Assembly (NCBI GenBank): GCA_002753095.1
Contig: PDZU01000005.1
Coordinates: 38,934-102,933 of the forward strand
Direction of reading: 5' to 3'
Source: Magnetococcales bacterium
GTDB taxonomy: Bacteria; Pseudomonadota; Magnetococcia; Magnetococcales; Magnetaquicoccaceae
Length of the DNA: 64,000 nucleotides
Both the position numbers and the translations under genes were made by a program. Below, piece by piece: positions 26,745 through 36,882 of this stretch (position 1 is its first letter; each line of letters opens with the position of its first letter). The notes beneath the pieces were generated by a model, which was given only the letters and a program-made list of their open reading frames with translations, was not told the origin of the DNA and searched no databases.

Positions 26745-29635
26745 AACCAATGCGCAGCAAATCCAATACACCCAAACCAAGCAACTCCCGCCTGAACAAT
26801 CGCCCTGGGGGAACGCAAAGTCATGGCAGCAAAAATTTTGCCGTAAAACGGCGCCCCCGTGGCACCCTATGGCATACCGCCGACGGAGAGAGCCGCTTTT
26901 CTTTTTCTCTGCCCACCTGGCTGCACGGAAAACGCACGGAAAACGCCCAGCCAACAAAAAGTGGCGAATCCCGCCTCTCTGCCCTGTTGCAGGAACGGTT
27001 GCAACACGCCAAAAGAGCACTGGACAGATCCCAAAGAAGCAGCCGCAAGAGCGTTGAAACAACGTCCAGCAATACGGAAACCAGCAACGAACGGCGCAGC
27101 CCCTCGCTGACCAATCGCCTGCTGCAAAACAGCCAACAATGGGCGGACCGCGCCAAAAGCATGGTCAACCAGCAACGCAGTCGCCGCAAAAGCACACAAG
27201 AAACAACACCATCATATACGCCAGCCAACTCCAGCGCTGCGCCTGAAAACAAGCGACACGGCATGGGCGATGCCGTGCGCGCCATGACCCAACGCTTGCG
27301 CAAACGCCGCGCAAGCCGCGCAGAAGAACGCACCGCACCCCAACGGGAAACCTCGGCAGTACGCACCAACCGAGCACCCGTGGGCAAAACCCTCAGCCAG
27401 GGAGTGTTGTGGCTCCTGGGCAGCACGCCAACCCCACGCCCAACCACAGAAAAACGGTCCGCCTCCCCGGCAGCACCACGCCCACGCCTGCCAATGCCGG
27501 TACGTCTCCCCAGAGGCGTCCCCAACTTTCTCTCCCGCCGCACCCATCTGCCCGTTCCAACCCTCAGCCCGGAATCCTTGCTGAAACGGTTTCACTTTTT
27601 GCTGGCCTGCTTCGTCTTCGTGTTCCTGGTGTTGGCCTATCGGGCCGTGGATCTGACGGTGATCCAGCACAGCATGCTGAAAGAGAAAGCACAAAACCAA
27701 TACCGCAAAAAAGTGGTCGTGCCCGCCTATCGGGGCCGGATCATGGACCGCAACGGCAAAACCCTCTCGGTCAGCCTGCCAGTTAAGTCCTTGTCGGTCG
27801 ATGTGGATCGCATGGAAGATCCCGACCTGCTGTCCCGACAACTGGCCCCCCTGATTCAATGGCCAGAAGATCAGTTGCGGCAACGGCTGAAATCCGCCCG
27901 CAAAAAATCCTTCCCGGTTCTGCAACACCAACTGACCCCAATGGTCATCCACCGTATCCAACAGTTGGACGATCCCGCGCTCTTTCTGACTCCAGAGGTG
28001 CAGCGTTTTTATCCGGTTGGCGAAATCACGTCGCATATTCTTGGGTTTACCGATTTTGATGGCCACGGGGTGGAAGGGTTGGAACGCTCCATGGAGAAGG
28101 AGTTGCGCGGCAAAGCCGGCGAAAGCCTGTTTGCCCATGACCGCCTGGGCCGCCCCATGCCCACCGGCAAGCTGATCGAACCCGCCCAACCCGGCAGCGA
28201 TCTGGTCCTGACCATCGACACCAATATTCAATACATCGCCTATCGCACCCTGCTCAAAGGAATGACCAAAACTCAGGCCAAAGGTGGGGTCGTCATCGTC
28301 ATGAATCCCGAGAATGGCGAGATCTATGCCATGGTCAACCAACCGGGCTTCAACCCCAATAATCTGGGCGACAGCAAGGCCGATGATCGACGCAACCGCG
28401 CCATCGCCGATGCCTACGAACCAGGCTCCACCTTCAAGACCTTTACCGTCTCCGCCGCCCTGGACCTGGGACTGGTCAAACCCAGCACCGCCTTCGACGT
28501 GCATGGCGGCACCTTGCGCATCGGTGGCCGCACCATCCGCGACTTCCATCAGGGCAAACGCTGGTTGACCGTGGAACAGATTCTGGAAACCAGCTCTAAC
28601 GTCGGGGCCGCTAAAATCGGTCTGTTGATCGGCAACGCCAACATGGACCGCTATATCAGCAGCTACGGCTTCGGCAAGTCCACACGGGTCGGCTTCAGCA
28701 ACGAATCACCCGGTTCCGTGCCCGATATTACCGCCTACCGCATCGTCGGTCTGGCCAACCGCTCCTACGGCTACGGCATCACCGCCACCCCCCTGCAGAT
28801 TGCCACCGCCACCGCAGCCGCCATCAACGGAGGAATGCTCTACAAGCCGCAACTGATCGCCGGACGCATGGTCCATGGCAAAATGATCCCCAGCGCACGA
28901 CCAGAACCCCATCGGGTGATCAAACCAGAAACCTCCGCCACCATGCGGCAAATTTTGGCCCTGGCCGTCGGACCAGAAGGTACGGCACCCCAGGCCCGCG
29001 TGGAAGGGTATACCGTGGCCGGCAAAACCGGTACCGCCCGCAAAGCCATCGGCAACCAAGGCTACGTGCGGGGCCACTATTTCTCCTCCTTCGTCGGCTT
29101 TGTCCCGGCAGACAAACCCAAACTGCTGATCTATGTCGGTATCGACGAACCCAAGGGGGTCTTTTATGGTGGTCTGGTGGCCGCCCCCATCTTCCGGGAA
29201 ATCGCCCAGGAAGTGCTGCCCCTGCTCTCCATTTTCCCAGAAAATCGGGTTGATCCAGAGCTGCCAGCCCTGCTGGATGCAGCCCTCGACAAAAATCATG
29301 AGAGCAGCAAAAAAGAGGAGCTGCATGCCGCCCACAAACCAGAGGGCAAAACACCACTGAAACCAGAGAATAAAACGGCGCCGAAAACAGGGGAAAAGAG
29401 CGACAAACAGCCACAAAACGCTGCCAAAAACGAGAAAAAAGGGGAGAAAAAAGGCGACAAGAAGGGGGAACCAGAACCCCCACCAGAACCACCATCGCCC
29501 CTGCTGCAGCTCAGTCTGGCCGATGCCCTGGAACAGTTGAAAAAAGAGTCCATCGTGCCACGCATCGAAGGACATGGCCGGGTGGTCCGGGTGGAAAAAT
29601 CACCTGAAGGCGAAACCCACCTTTTCCTGGAATAA
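26741..29635 (+). CDS. ftsI: Septal transpeptidase FtsI (PBP3) with long N- and C-terminal extensions
   Basis: Class B penicillin-binding protein that cross-links septal peptidoglycan. About 964 residues, where 550-650 is usual. Residues 1 to about 283 are a cytoplasmic tail rich in Arg, Ser, Gln and Thr; the membrane segment follows (LLACFVFVFLVLAY). Next come the pedestal domain with VPAYRGRIMDRNG and the transpeptidase: STFK at residues 563-566 with nucleophile Ser563, SSN in ETSSNVGAAK, and KTGTAR. A Lys/Glu/Pro linker (about 850-915) leads to a C-terminal module of about 45 residues (SLADALEQLKKESIVPRI) that looks PASTA-like. ATG 26741 overlaps the ftsL stop. Confidence 0.93.
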   Translation: MKPMRSKSNTPKPSNSRLNNRPGGTQSHGSKNFAVKRRPRGTLWHTADGESRFSFSLPTWLHGKRTENAQPTKSGESRLSALLQERLQHAKRALDRSQRSSRKSVETTSSNTETSNERRSPSLTNRLLQNSQQWADRAKSMVNQQRSRRKSTQETTPSYTPANSSAAPENKRHGMGDAVRAMTQRLRKRRASRAEERTAPQRETSAVRTNRAPVGKTLSQGVLWLLGSTPTPRPTTEKRSASPAAPRPRLPMPVRLPRGVPNFLSRRTHLPVPTLSPESLLKRFHFLLACFVFVFLVLAYRAVDLTVIQHSMLKEKAQNQYRKKVVVPAYRGRIMDRNGKTLSVSLPVKSLSVDVDRMEDPDLLSRQLAPLIQWPEDQLRQRLKSARKKSFPVLQHQLTPMVIHRIQQLDDPALFLTPEVQRFYPVGEITSHILGFTDFDGHGVEGLERSMEKELRGKAGESLFAHDRLGRPMPTGKLIEPAQPGSDLVLTIDTNIQYIAYRTLLKGMTKTQAKGGVVIVMNPENGEIYAMVNQPGFNPNNLGDSKADDRRNRAIADAYEPGSTFKTFTVSAALDLGLVKPSTAFDVHGGTLRIGGRTIRDFHQGKRWLTVEQILETSSNVGAAKIGLLIGNANMDRYISSYGFGKSTRVGFSNESPGSVPDITAYRIVGLANRSYGYGITATPLQIATATAAAINGGMLYKPQLIAGRMVHGKMIPSARPEPHRVIKPETSATMRQILALAVGPEGTAPQARVEGYTVAGKTGTARKAIGNQGYVRGHYFSSFVGFVPADKPKLLIYVGIDEPKGVFYGGLVAAPIFREIAQEVLPLLSIFPENRVDPELPALLDAALDKNHESSKKEELHAAHKPEGKTPLKPENKTAPKTGEKSDKQPQNAAKNEKKGEKKGDKKGEPEPPPEPPSPLLQLSLADALEQLKKESIVPRIEGHGRVVRVEKSPEGETHLFLE

Positions 29636-29658
29636 CAGCCTGCTGCAAAGGAAACGGC

Positions 29659-31173
29659 ATGCTCATTTCGCAAAGCTGTTACACCCTGGCCGCCACCTGT
29701 GACGGCGTGCGATGGCTCGGCCCGGATGCCCACATCAACGGACTATGCGCCGACTCGCGCCAGATCCGCCCAGGTGCCCTGTTTGCCGCCCTCAGTGGCA
29801 GCCACACCTCCGGCAGTCGCTTCGTGGAACAGGCACTGGCTGCAGGCGCCGTGGCCGTTTTGCATGACGGCTCCCTCTCTCTGCCCGACTCTCTCTGTCA
29901 AATCATCCATCCAGAACCCCGTGTGGCCCTGGCCCTGTTGGCCGCCGCCTTTTATGGCCAACCCAGCCGTACCATGACCATGCTGGCCATCACCGGCACC
30001 AACGGCAAAACCAGTACCGCCGCCATGATCGAGGCCATCCTGAAACAACAGGAACCCTATCGGGAACGGGTGGGCGTGATCGGTACCACCGGCATCCGTG
30101 GCCCAGGCATCGACCAACCCAATCCACTCACCACCCCCGACCCCGTCGCCCTGCAAGCCAGCCTGCAACAGTTGCAAAATGCCGGTTGTCGGGCGGTGGT
30201 GATGGAGGTCTCTTCGCACGCCCTGGAACAACGCCGCACCGCCGGAATCTTCTGGCAGGTGGCCCTCTTCACCCATCTGACCCGCGACCATCTGGATTAT
30301 CACGGTACGGAAGCGGCCTATTTTGCCAGCAAGGCCGCCCTCTTCACGCGGGATCAACCCGCCCGCGCCGTCATCGGTATCGATGATCCCTGGGGTGTGG
30401 CCCTGGCAGAACAGTGTCACGCGAAAATGCCGATGGTCACCTTTCAACACAGTTGCCCCCCTGCGTCGGCCAATCCGACACCACACTTTTGCGCCTCACA
30501 GGTGCAACTCTCCTGGCAGGCGTCCCGCTTTCAACTGCATGGCCCAGACGGACAGATTGCCATTACACTGCCCAGTCCTGGCCGCTTCAATGTGGCCAAC
30601 GCCGTGGCCGCCGCCGCCACCTGCTGGCAGTTGGGAATCCCCCTGGCCGCCATTCAAAGCGGTCTGGCCAACTTTCAACCCGCTCCCGGTCGCATGCAGA
30701 CCATTCAAGCCGGTCAACCGTTCGCCGTGCTGATCGATTATGCCCATACCCCGGACGCCCTGGAACGCCTGCTGCTCTCTACCCGCCACTTGACCGCCGG
30801 CAGGATGATCGTGCTCTTTGGCTGCGGCGGCGACCGCGACCGGGGCAAACGACCCCTGATGGGGGCCATCGCCGCCCGTCTGGCCGACCATCTCCTGATC
30901 ACTGACGATAACCCCCGCTCGGAAGATCCAAGCGCCATTCGGCAGGAGGTGTTGGCCGGTTGTCGCAGCACAAACAAACCAACCGAAGAGATCGCCGATC
31001 GAGAACAGGCCATCCGGCATGCGTTGACCCTGGCCCAACCCGGCGATGCACTCCTTCTGGTCGGCAAAGGACACGAACGGGTGCAAATCACCGCCAACGG
31101 CAGCTTCCCCTTTGATGATGCCGAGATCGCCCGACTCTGCCTGGCAGAGAAAGGCTACCCTGCAACTCCTTGA
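29659..31173 (+). CDS. murE: UDP-MurNAc-L-Ala-D-Glu--meso-diaminopimelate ligase
   Basis: Adds the third residue of the stem peptide. 504 residues. The N-terminal GLCADSRQIRPGALF, ATP loop TGTNGKTSTAAM and C-terminal DNPRSEDP are clear. DNPR at residues 417-420 is the diaminopimelate-specific motif, so the wall should contain meso-DAP. The start ATG 29659 follows AAAGGAAA. Normally murF would follow; here murC follows after a 144-base gap. Confidence 0.95.
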   Translation: MLISQSCYTLAATCDGVRWLGPDAHINGLCADSRQIRPGALFAALSGSHTSGSRFVEQALAAGAVAVLHDGSLSLPDSLCQIIHPEPRVALALLAAAFYGQPSRTMTMLAITGTNGKTSTAAMIEAILKQQEPYRERVGVIGTTGIRGPGIDQPNPLTTPDPVALQASLQQLQNAGCRAVVMEVSSHALEQRRTAGIFWQVALFTHLTRDHLDYHGTEAAYFASKAALFTRDQPARAVIGIDDPWGVALAEQCHAKMPMVTFQHSCPPASANPTPHFCASQVQLSWQASRFQLHGPDGQIAITLPSPGRFNVANAVAAAATCWQLGIPLAAIQSGLANFQPAPGRMQTIQAGQPFAVLIDYAHTPDALERLLLSTRHLTAGRMIVLFGCGGDRDRGKRPLMGAIAARLADHLLITDDNPRSEDPSAIRQEVLAGCRSTNKPTEEIADREQAIRHALTLAQPGDALLLVGKGHERVQITANGSFPFDDAEIARLCLAEKGYPATP

Positions 31174-31317
31174 TTCCAGAGCATTGCGCCAAATGGCTCC
31201 CGGAAGGGTAAACATGATTTTCACCCTTGCAATCGGTTAATGAAAGGTGCAGTGTCATGCACCCGGAATGCCGCCCTGGCGGTGGTCACTTATTTTGAAC
31301 GAGAGTGGTGAACCTCT

Positions 31318-32727
31318 ATGTATGAAAAGATTCGCAGGCTCCATTTTGTCGGTATCGGCGGCATTGGCATGAGTGGCATCGCCGAGGTGCTGCTCAACCT
31401 GGGCTACCGGGTATCCGGCTCGGATTTGAGCGAAAACGCCTCTGTTCAACGCCTGCGCAGCATGGGCGCCACCATCCATATCGGCCATGCCGAACAGAAT
31501 GTGGCCGAAACCGATGTGGTGGTTCACTCCTCTGCCGTCACCCGCGATAATCCAGAACTGTTGGCCGCCCGCCGCCTGCGCATTCCCATCGCCCGCCGCG
31601 CCGAAATGCTGGCCGAACTGATGCGGATCAAATATGGTATCGCCATCGCCGGCACCCACGGCAAAACCACCACCACCTCCATGGTGGCCACCCTGTTGGG
31701 TAAAGCCGGCATGGATCCCACCGTGGTCAACGGGGGCATCGTCAACGCCTTCGATAGCAACGCCCGCCTGGGCCATGGTGACTTCATGGTCACCGAGGCC
31801 GACGAGAGCGATGGCTCTTTCCTGAAACTTTTTCCCATTATCGCCGTGGTCACCAACATGGATCCAGAACATCTGGACCATTATGGCAGCTTCGACGCCA
31901 TCCGGCAGGCGTTTCTCACCTTTGTGGAGAAAATTCCCTTCTACGGGCTGGCCGTGCTCTGTAACGACCACCCGGAGGTGGCCGCCCTGGTGCCCCGTCT
32001 CAGCGATAAACGGATCATCACCTATGGCCTGCAGGATGGGGCCGATTATCAGGCGGTACAGATTCGCCGCGACGGAGACCGTACCCGCTTTGCCGTGCAA
32101 CGCCTGGATCCGGTCAGCACTACCTACCACATCCTGGGAGAAGTTGGCTTGGCCCTGCCCGGTCGACACAATGTCAGTAATGCCCTGGCCGCCATCGCCG
32201 TGGCCCTGGAGTTGGAAATTCCCTGGACGGTGATCGATCAATCTCTGGATCAATACAAAGGTGTACGGCGCCGCTTCGATCTGCTGCGCAACGACCCGGA
32301 ACGGGTCATCATCGACGACTATGCCCACCATCCCACCGAAATTGCCGCCACACTGCAAGGGGTGCGCGAGGGCTTCGGCCAGGAACGCCGCGTGGTCGCC
32401 CTGTTCCAACCACACCGCTATAGTCGGGTCCACTCCCTGCAGGAGAGCTTTATTGCCTGCTTCGGCCAAGCCGATGTGGTTTTGGTCGATCGCATCCATC
32501 CGGCTGGCGAAGCCCCCCTGCCCGACATCTCCCCCGACGCAATGCGCCAACAACTGATTGCCGGTATCCACGCCAGCAGTGACATCCCCACCCACGCCCT
32601 GCCCGATGGCGATATGCAGAGCCAGGGCCGCAAGGAGCTGGAAGCCTTTTTGCAGCCGGGCGATGTCGTGGTCTTTCTGGGCGCTGGCAGCATTACCAAA
32701 AAAGCCCGCCATTTTGCTGCAGAGTAG
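31318..32727 (+). CDS. murC: UDP-N-acetylmuramate--L-alanine ligase
   Basis: Adds L-Ala to UDP-MurNAc, the first step of stem peptide synthesis. 469 residues. The N-terminal LHFVGIGGIGMSGIAEVL, ATP loop AGTHGKTTTTSM, TEADESDGSFL and the C-terminal DDYAHHPTEIAATL and FQPHRYSR are all family marks. The 144 bases before it hold no gene; two short inverted repeats there (around 31195-31240 and 31270-31283) are weak. Confidence 0.96.
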   Translation: MYEKIRRLHFVGIGGIGMSGIAEVLLNLGYRVSGSDLSENASVQRLRSMGATIHIGHAEQNVAETDVVVHSSAVTRDNPELLAARRLRIPIARRAEMLAELMRIKYGIAIAGTHGKTTTTSMVATLLGKAGMDPTVVNGGIVNAFDSNARLGHGDFMVTEADESDGSFLKLFPIIAVVTNMDPEHLDHYGSFDAIRQAFLTFVEKIPFYGLAVLCNDHPEVAALVPRLSDKRIITYGLQDGADYQAVQIRRDGDRTRFAVQRLDPVSTTYHILGEVGLALPGRHNVSNALAAIAVALELEIPWTVIDQSLDQYKGVRRRFDLLRNDPERVIIDDYAHHPTEIAATLQGVREGFGQERRVVALFQPHRYSRVHSLQESFIACFGQADVVLVDRIHPAGEAPLPDISPDAMRQQLIAGIHASSDIPTHALPDGDMQSQGRKELEAFLQPGDVVVFLGAGSITKKARHFAAE

Positions 32728-32772
32728 GCGCGCATAATGCTGCACTGCGGATAATTTATTTTTGTAAATATA

Positions 32773-33726
32773 ATGGCTAGAAAAGAAGATCTGACCGACA
32801 ATAATACCTGGATTAACAGTCTGAAACTGCCTATACTCGAGCAGGTGTCGTTGGCTGAGCGGACCACCTGGAAAATTGGTGGCGCGGCCCGTTGGCTGCT
32901 GCAACCGCAATCGGTTGAGCAACTGCGGCTGTTGTTGCAGCGCTGGCCGGACCGTCTGCCGCGCTTGCTGCTGGGAGGCGGCAGCAATTTGCTGATTGAC
33001 GATAATGGCTTTGCTGGGGTAGTCTTGGACCTCACAAAACACCTGAATCGCGTAGAATTGCAGGCCGGTCATCCAGACGATGAGGTCGTACACGTGCGTG
33101 CCGATGCAGGGGTTGATACACGCACGCTGGCCCACTTTGCCCGCCGGCATGGTTTACGTGGTGCAGAATTTTTGGGGGGAATTCCCGGTACGATTGGCGG
33201 TGCGTTGCGCATGAACGCCGGGGCCTACGGCAGCGACATGCAGGCCATTTTGGTTGCATGTGATCTGCTGGATGGCGCAGGCCAACTGCACAGGTTACCG
33301 GTTGGCCATCTGCAGATGGGTTATCGGCAGTGTGGCGTTGCTTCGGATAGCATTTTTCTGTCGGCTCTGCTGGCTTTGCGGCGTGATGATCCGCAGGCGA
33401 TACGGGAGCGGATGCGCACTCTGAACCAGAAACGTCGCACCAGTCAGCCATTGCGCTATCCTTCGGCTGGCAGCACATTCAAAAATCCTTGCGCGGGACC
33501 GAAGGCTTGGCAGTGGATCGAGATGGTCGGCATGCGCGGTGCCCGCGAGGGAGGGGCCCAGGTTTCCGAGCAGCACTGCAATTTTTTGCTCAATCTGGGG
33601 GGGGCACGGGCTGCAGAGGTACGCACTTTGATCGAGCAGATACGCAGTCGGGTCTGGCAGGCCGGCAGCGTCGAGTTGGCCTTGGAAGTTAAGATTGTCG
33701 GCGACGAGGGATTGCTGTCCGACTAA
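32773..33726 (+). CDS. murB: UDP-N-acetylenolpyruvoylglucosamine reductase
   Basis: The FAD-dependent reductase giving UDP-MurNAc. 317 residues. TTWKIGGAARWL, LLGGGSNLLIDDNGFAG and the GIPGTIGGALRMNAGAYG motif form the FAD domain; PSAGSTFKNP contains the catalytic Ser, and VSEQHCNFLLN marks the C-terminal domain. The short loop arrangement suggests a type II MurB. From here to ftsZ the coding strand becomes richer in G and T. Confidence 0.94.
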   Translation: MARKEDLTDNNTWINSLKLPILEQVSLAERTTWKIGGAARWLLQPQSVEQLRLLLQRWPDRLPRLLLGGGSNLLIDDNGFAGVVLDLTKHLNRVELQAGHPDDEVVHVRADAGVDTRTLAHFARRHGLRGAEFLGGIPGTIGGALRMNAGAYGSDMQAILVACDLLDGAGQLHRLPVGHLQMGYRQCGVASDSIFLSALLALRRDDPQAIRERMRTLNQKRRTSQPLRYPSAGSTFKNPCAGPKAWQWIEMVGMRGAREGGAQVSEQHCNFLLNLGGARAAEVRTLIEQIRSRVWQAGSVELALEVKIVGDEGLLSD

Positions 33727-33752
33727 ACCCATCACCCGGAACAGGCGAGACA

Positions 33753-34733
33753 GTGGACAAAGGAAAAATCATCGGTGTCTTGTTGGGCGGATCCTCCAGC
33801 GAACGAGAAGTCAGTCTGCGCAGCGGTTCTGCCCTGCTGTCCGCTTATCAACGTCTGGGCTATCAAGCGGTCGCCATTGACACGCAGTCTGGGCGTGATC
33901 TGCCCGCGCAACTGCTGCAACACAAGGTAGACGTGGTAGTGATTGCCCTGCATGGACCACTGGGTGAAGATGGCACCGTCCAGGGACTACTGGAGGTCAT
34001 GCACATTCCCTACACCGGTTCTGGCGTGGCCGCTTCGGCCATCTGCATGAACAAGGCGCTTTCCAAGCGTCTGTTTCAGGCGGCGGGCCTTGCCACTCCG
34101 GCCTGGGAGGAGTTGCGCTTGCGGGCTGGCGCACCTTTGGACGCGGGGCAACGGATCCACCTGCGCGAGGCGTGGCAAGGCATTCCGCTGTTTGTCAAAC
34201 CCTCTTCGGCGGGTTCCAGCGTCGGCATCCGCCGGGTAGAGGATGTCACGGAGTTAGAGGCAGCGCTGCAGGCGGCGGCTACGGCAGCGGCCCCCGATGG
34301 TGAAGAGGCGGATATTCTTCTGGAGCAAGAGATTGTGGGTCGTGAAATCACCTTGGGCGTGTTGGATGGAGAGCCACTTCCTCTGATTGAGATTCGCCCG
34401 GAGACGGGATTTTTCGACTATCAGAATAAATACACGCCTGGGCGCACCCGTTACCTGATTCCCACCGAGTCCCTGACAGCTGCGGAGATTCAAAAGGCGA
34501 CCGCGACCGGTTTGGCGGCAGGCAGGGTGTTGGGTTGCCGGGGTCTGCATCGCATCGACATGATTGTTGATCAACAAGGGGTTGCCTGGGTTCTGGAGAT
34601 CAACACCATTCCCGGACAAACAGAGACCAGTCTGGCACCAAAGGCGGCGGCGGCCAGTGGGTTATCGTTCGAGGCGCTGGCACAACGCATCCTGGCGGGG
34701 GCGACGTTGGATTCATGTTGCGCTCACAAATAG
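33753..34733 (+). CDS. ddl: D-alanine--D-alanine ligase
   Basis: Makes D-Ala-D-Ala, the MurF substrate. 326 residues, an ATP-grasp enzyme. LLGGSSSEREVSLRSG, HGPLGEDGTVQGLLE, YTGSGVAASAICMNKALSK, FVKPSSAGSSVGI and EINTIPGQTETSL are present. GTG 33753 is the start; there is no clear earlier start. The 3' end overlaps ftsQ by 19 bases, so ftsQ is translationally coupled. Confidence 0.94.
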   Translation: MDKGKIIGVLLGGSSSEREVSLRSGSALLSAYQRLGYQAVAIDTQSGRDLPAQLLQHKVDVVVIALHGPLGEDGTVQGLLEVMHIPYTGSGVAASAICMNKALSKRLFQAAGLATPAWEELRLRAGAPLDAGQRIHLREAWQGIPLFVKPSSAGSSVGIRRVEDVTELEAALQAAATAAAPDGEEADILLEQEIVGREITLGVLDGEPLPLIEIRPETGFFDYQNKYTPGRTRYLIPTESLTAAEIQKATATGLAAGRVLGCRGLHRIDMIVDQQGVAWVLEINTIPGQTETSLAPKAAAASGLSFEALAQRILAGATLDSCCAHK

Positions 34734-35404
34734 CCTTTTTTCTGTTGATCATTTTGCTGACCAGCATGGTGGCGGGTTGGCGGGAGATCAATCATCCGGG
34801 TTGGTTTCCGCTGCAGGAGATGCGCATTGCCGGCCTGGAGAACACCTCGGTCGCCAGGGCGACGGAAGCGGTTGGTATCGAAAAGGGCAGCAACCTGTTA
34901 ACGGTCCAGCCGAAAAATGTGCAAAACCGTCTGGAAGCGCTGCCATGGATCCGTTCGGTACATGTCAAGCGGCAATTTCCCTCCACTCTGCTGATCCGGG
35001 TGGTGGAAAAGAGGGCGGTGGGCATGGTACGAGAGGACGACCGTCTGTTTCTGGTCGATGAGTATGGTGCCACCATCAAGCCGATGGAAAAGGAAGACCC
35101 GTTGATGCTGCCGATCATCGTGTCGGCTCCGGGTGAAGAAAAAGCGACACAAGTGGTCTGGTTGATCAATCTGCTCAGCAAACATGCCTGGCTGCAGGGG
35201 CGCATTTCGGAAGCCGTCAGCTATCCGGGCGGGCGTTGGACCCTTTATACCAAACAGGGGATCAAGCTGCTGCTTTCCCAGCGTATTGACCAGGAGTTGG
35301 CGCTGCTGAAGCGGTTGCAGGATCAGTACGCCATTCTGGACCGCAAAGTCCGGCAGGTGGAGTTGCGTATCTCTGGCAAGGCGATGGTGAGATTTGCTCT
35401 TTAA
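34715..35404 (+). CDS. ftsQ: Cell division protein FtsQ
   Basis: Bitopic divisome protein linking FtsA/Z and the FtsWI-FtsBL complex. 229 residues. The membrane segment is residues 6-24 (IAFFLLIILLTSMVAGW) with a very short cytoplasmic tail. A POTRA-like domain follows (MRIAGLENTSVARATEAVGIEKGSNLL, then LPWIRSVHVKRQFPSTLLIRVVEKRAVGM) and then the FtsQ beta domain. Placement between ddl and ftsA is the usual one. Confidence 0.92.
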   Translation: MLRSQIAFFLLIILLTSMVAGWREINHPGWFPLQEMRIAGLENTSVARATEAVGIEKGSNLLTVQPKNVQNRLEALPWIRSVHVKRQFPSTLLIRVVEKRAVGMVREDDRLFLVDEYGATIKPMEKEDPLMLPIIVSAPGEEKATQVVWLINLLSKHAWLQGRISEAVSYPGGRWTLYTKQGIKLLLSQRIDQELALLKRLQDQYAILDRKVRQVELRISGKAMVRFAL

Positions 35405-35542
35405 GGTTATTTTTTTGATCATTGTCCCTTCCATTAGTAGGGCGATGATGGTAAGAAGAGCCTAAGGCGTTTAACGTATCCGGGAACATGATCCCCCGGC
35501 ATTTGGGAAGTTTGTTGTCAATCTCCTGCGAGTGGATAGGCT

Positions 35543-36784
35543 ATGCCTGTACAGGACCAAAATCTGATCGTCGGCTTGGATATCGGTACAACGAAAATTT
35601 GTTGTATCGTCGCCGACCAGCAGCCTGATGGACGTCTTGACATTATTGGTGTTGGTACCCATCCTTCACGCGGATTGCGCAAAGGGGTTGTGATCGATAT
35701 TGATTCCACCGTAGAGAGCATGCGCATGGCGGTGGAAGAGGCCGAAATGATGGCCGGTGTCGAAATCCGTATGGTTTATGCTGGCATTGCCGGTGGTCAT
35801 ATCAAGAGTGGCAACTCCAACGGTGTGGTAGCCACCAAAGATGGCGAGGTGACGGCCAGCGACATCCAGAGGGTTCTGGATGCGGCCAGAGCGCACAACA
35901 TCCCCATGGATCGCGAAATTCTGCATATCATCCCCCAGGAGTATATTCTCGACGGCCAGGACGGCATCAAGCAACCGCTGAACATGTCTGGCGTCCGTCT
36001 GGAAGCCCGGGTTCACATTGTGACTGGGGCTGTGGCCTCGGCGCAGAATATCATCAAGTGTGTCAATCGCTGTGGGCTGGACGTGGGTGACATCATCCTT
36101 GAACAACTGGCCTCTGCCGAGGCGGTGCTGACTTCGGACGAAAAGGAGTTGGGGGTCTGCCTGCTGGATATTGGTGGTGGCACCACAGATATCGCTCTGT
36201 TCAGCGAGGGACATATCAAGCATACCGCCGTGCTGGCTATCGGCGGTGATCACCTCACCAATGACATTGCTGTCGGCTTGCGCACACCAACGCGTGAGGC
36301 GGAGACAATCAAACGCAAGTATGGCTGTGCGCTCTCTTCCCTGGTCAATCCAGAAGAGAGCATCGAAGTCCCCAGTATCGGTGACCGCAAGGCGCGTTCA
36401 CTGGGACGGCATATTTTGGCTGAAATTATTGAGCCCAGGGTGGAGGAGCTTTTCACTCTGGTCAGTCGTGAGATTGCCCGTTCTGGCTTCGAGGAGCAGT
36501 TGGCTGCTGGTATTGTGCTGACGGGTGGCTCTTCCATTACCGAGGGAATGGTTGAACTGGCGGAGGAGGTTTTCAACAAACCGGTCCGTCGCGGCATCCC
36601 CCAAGGCATTGGTGGTTTGACGGATGTGGTCAATAGTCCGGTTTATGCCACTGCTGTCGGCTTAGTCATGTTTGCCAGTCGCAACGAAAAGGAGATTTCC
36701 CGGCAGATGGCCCCACAAGGGAACAGTCCGTCTGTGCAGGGAATTTTTCATCGTATGCGCTCCTGGCTGGGTGAAATATTTTAG
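35543..36784 (+). CDS. ftsA: Cell division protein FtsA
   Basis: Actin-fold ATPase that tethers FtsZ to the membrane and recruits the divisome. 413 residues. The phosphate 1 motif VGLDIGTTKICCIV, the SHS2 insert region (about 85-165), phosphate 2 CLLDIGGGTTDIALF and the adenosine motif LTGGSSITEG are present. The C-terminal amphipathic membrane anchor is visible (FHRMRSWLGEIF). It starts after a 138-base gap, which may hold a promoter. Confidence 0.95.
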   Translation: MPVQDQNLIVGLDIGTTKICCIVADQQPDGRLDIIGVGTHPSRGLRKGVVIDIDSTVESMRMAVEEAEMMAGVEIRMVYAGIAGGHIKSGNSNGVVATKDGEVTASDIQRVLDAARAHNIPMDREILHIIPQEYILDGQDGIKQPLNMSGVRLEARVHIVTGAVASAQNIIKCVNRCGLDVGDIILEQLASAEAVLTSDEKELGVCLLDIGGGTTDIALFSEGHIKHTAVLAIGGDHLTNDIAVGLRTPTREAETIKRKYGCALSSLVNPEESIEVPSIGDRKARSLGRHILAEIIEPRVEELFTLVSREIARSGFEEQLAAGIVLTGGSSITEGMVELAEEVFNKPVRRGIPQGIGGLTDVVNSPVYATAVGLVMFASRNEKEISRQMAPQGNSPSVQGIFHRMRSWLGEIF

Positions 36785-36882
36785 TTTCTTAGTGATACGA
36801 CAATTGAACGACAATTCAGCGGGCTTCCGTGCATCGGCGGCGTGCTGTTGGGTAAGAGGGTCTTTCTCCTTGGGGGATTTCG

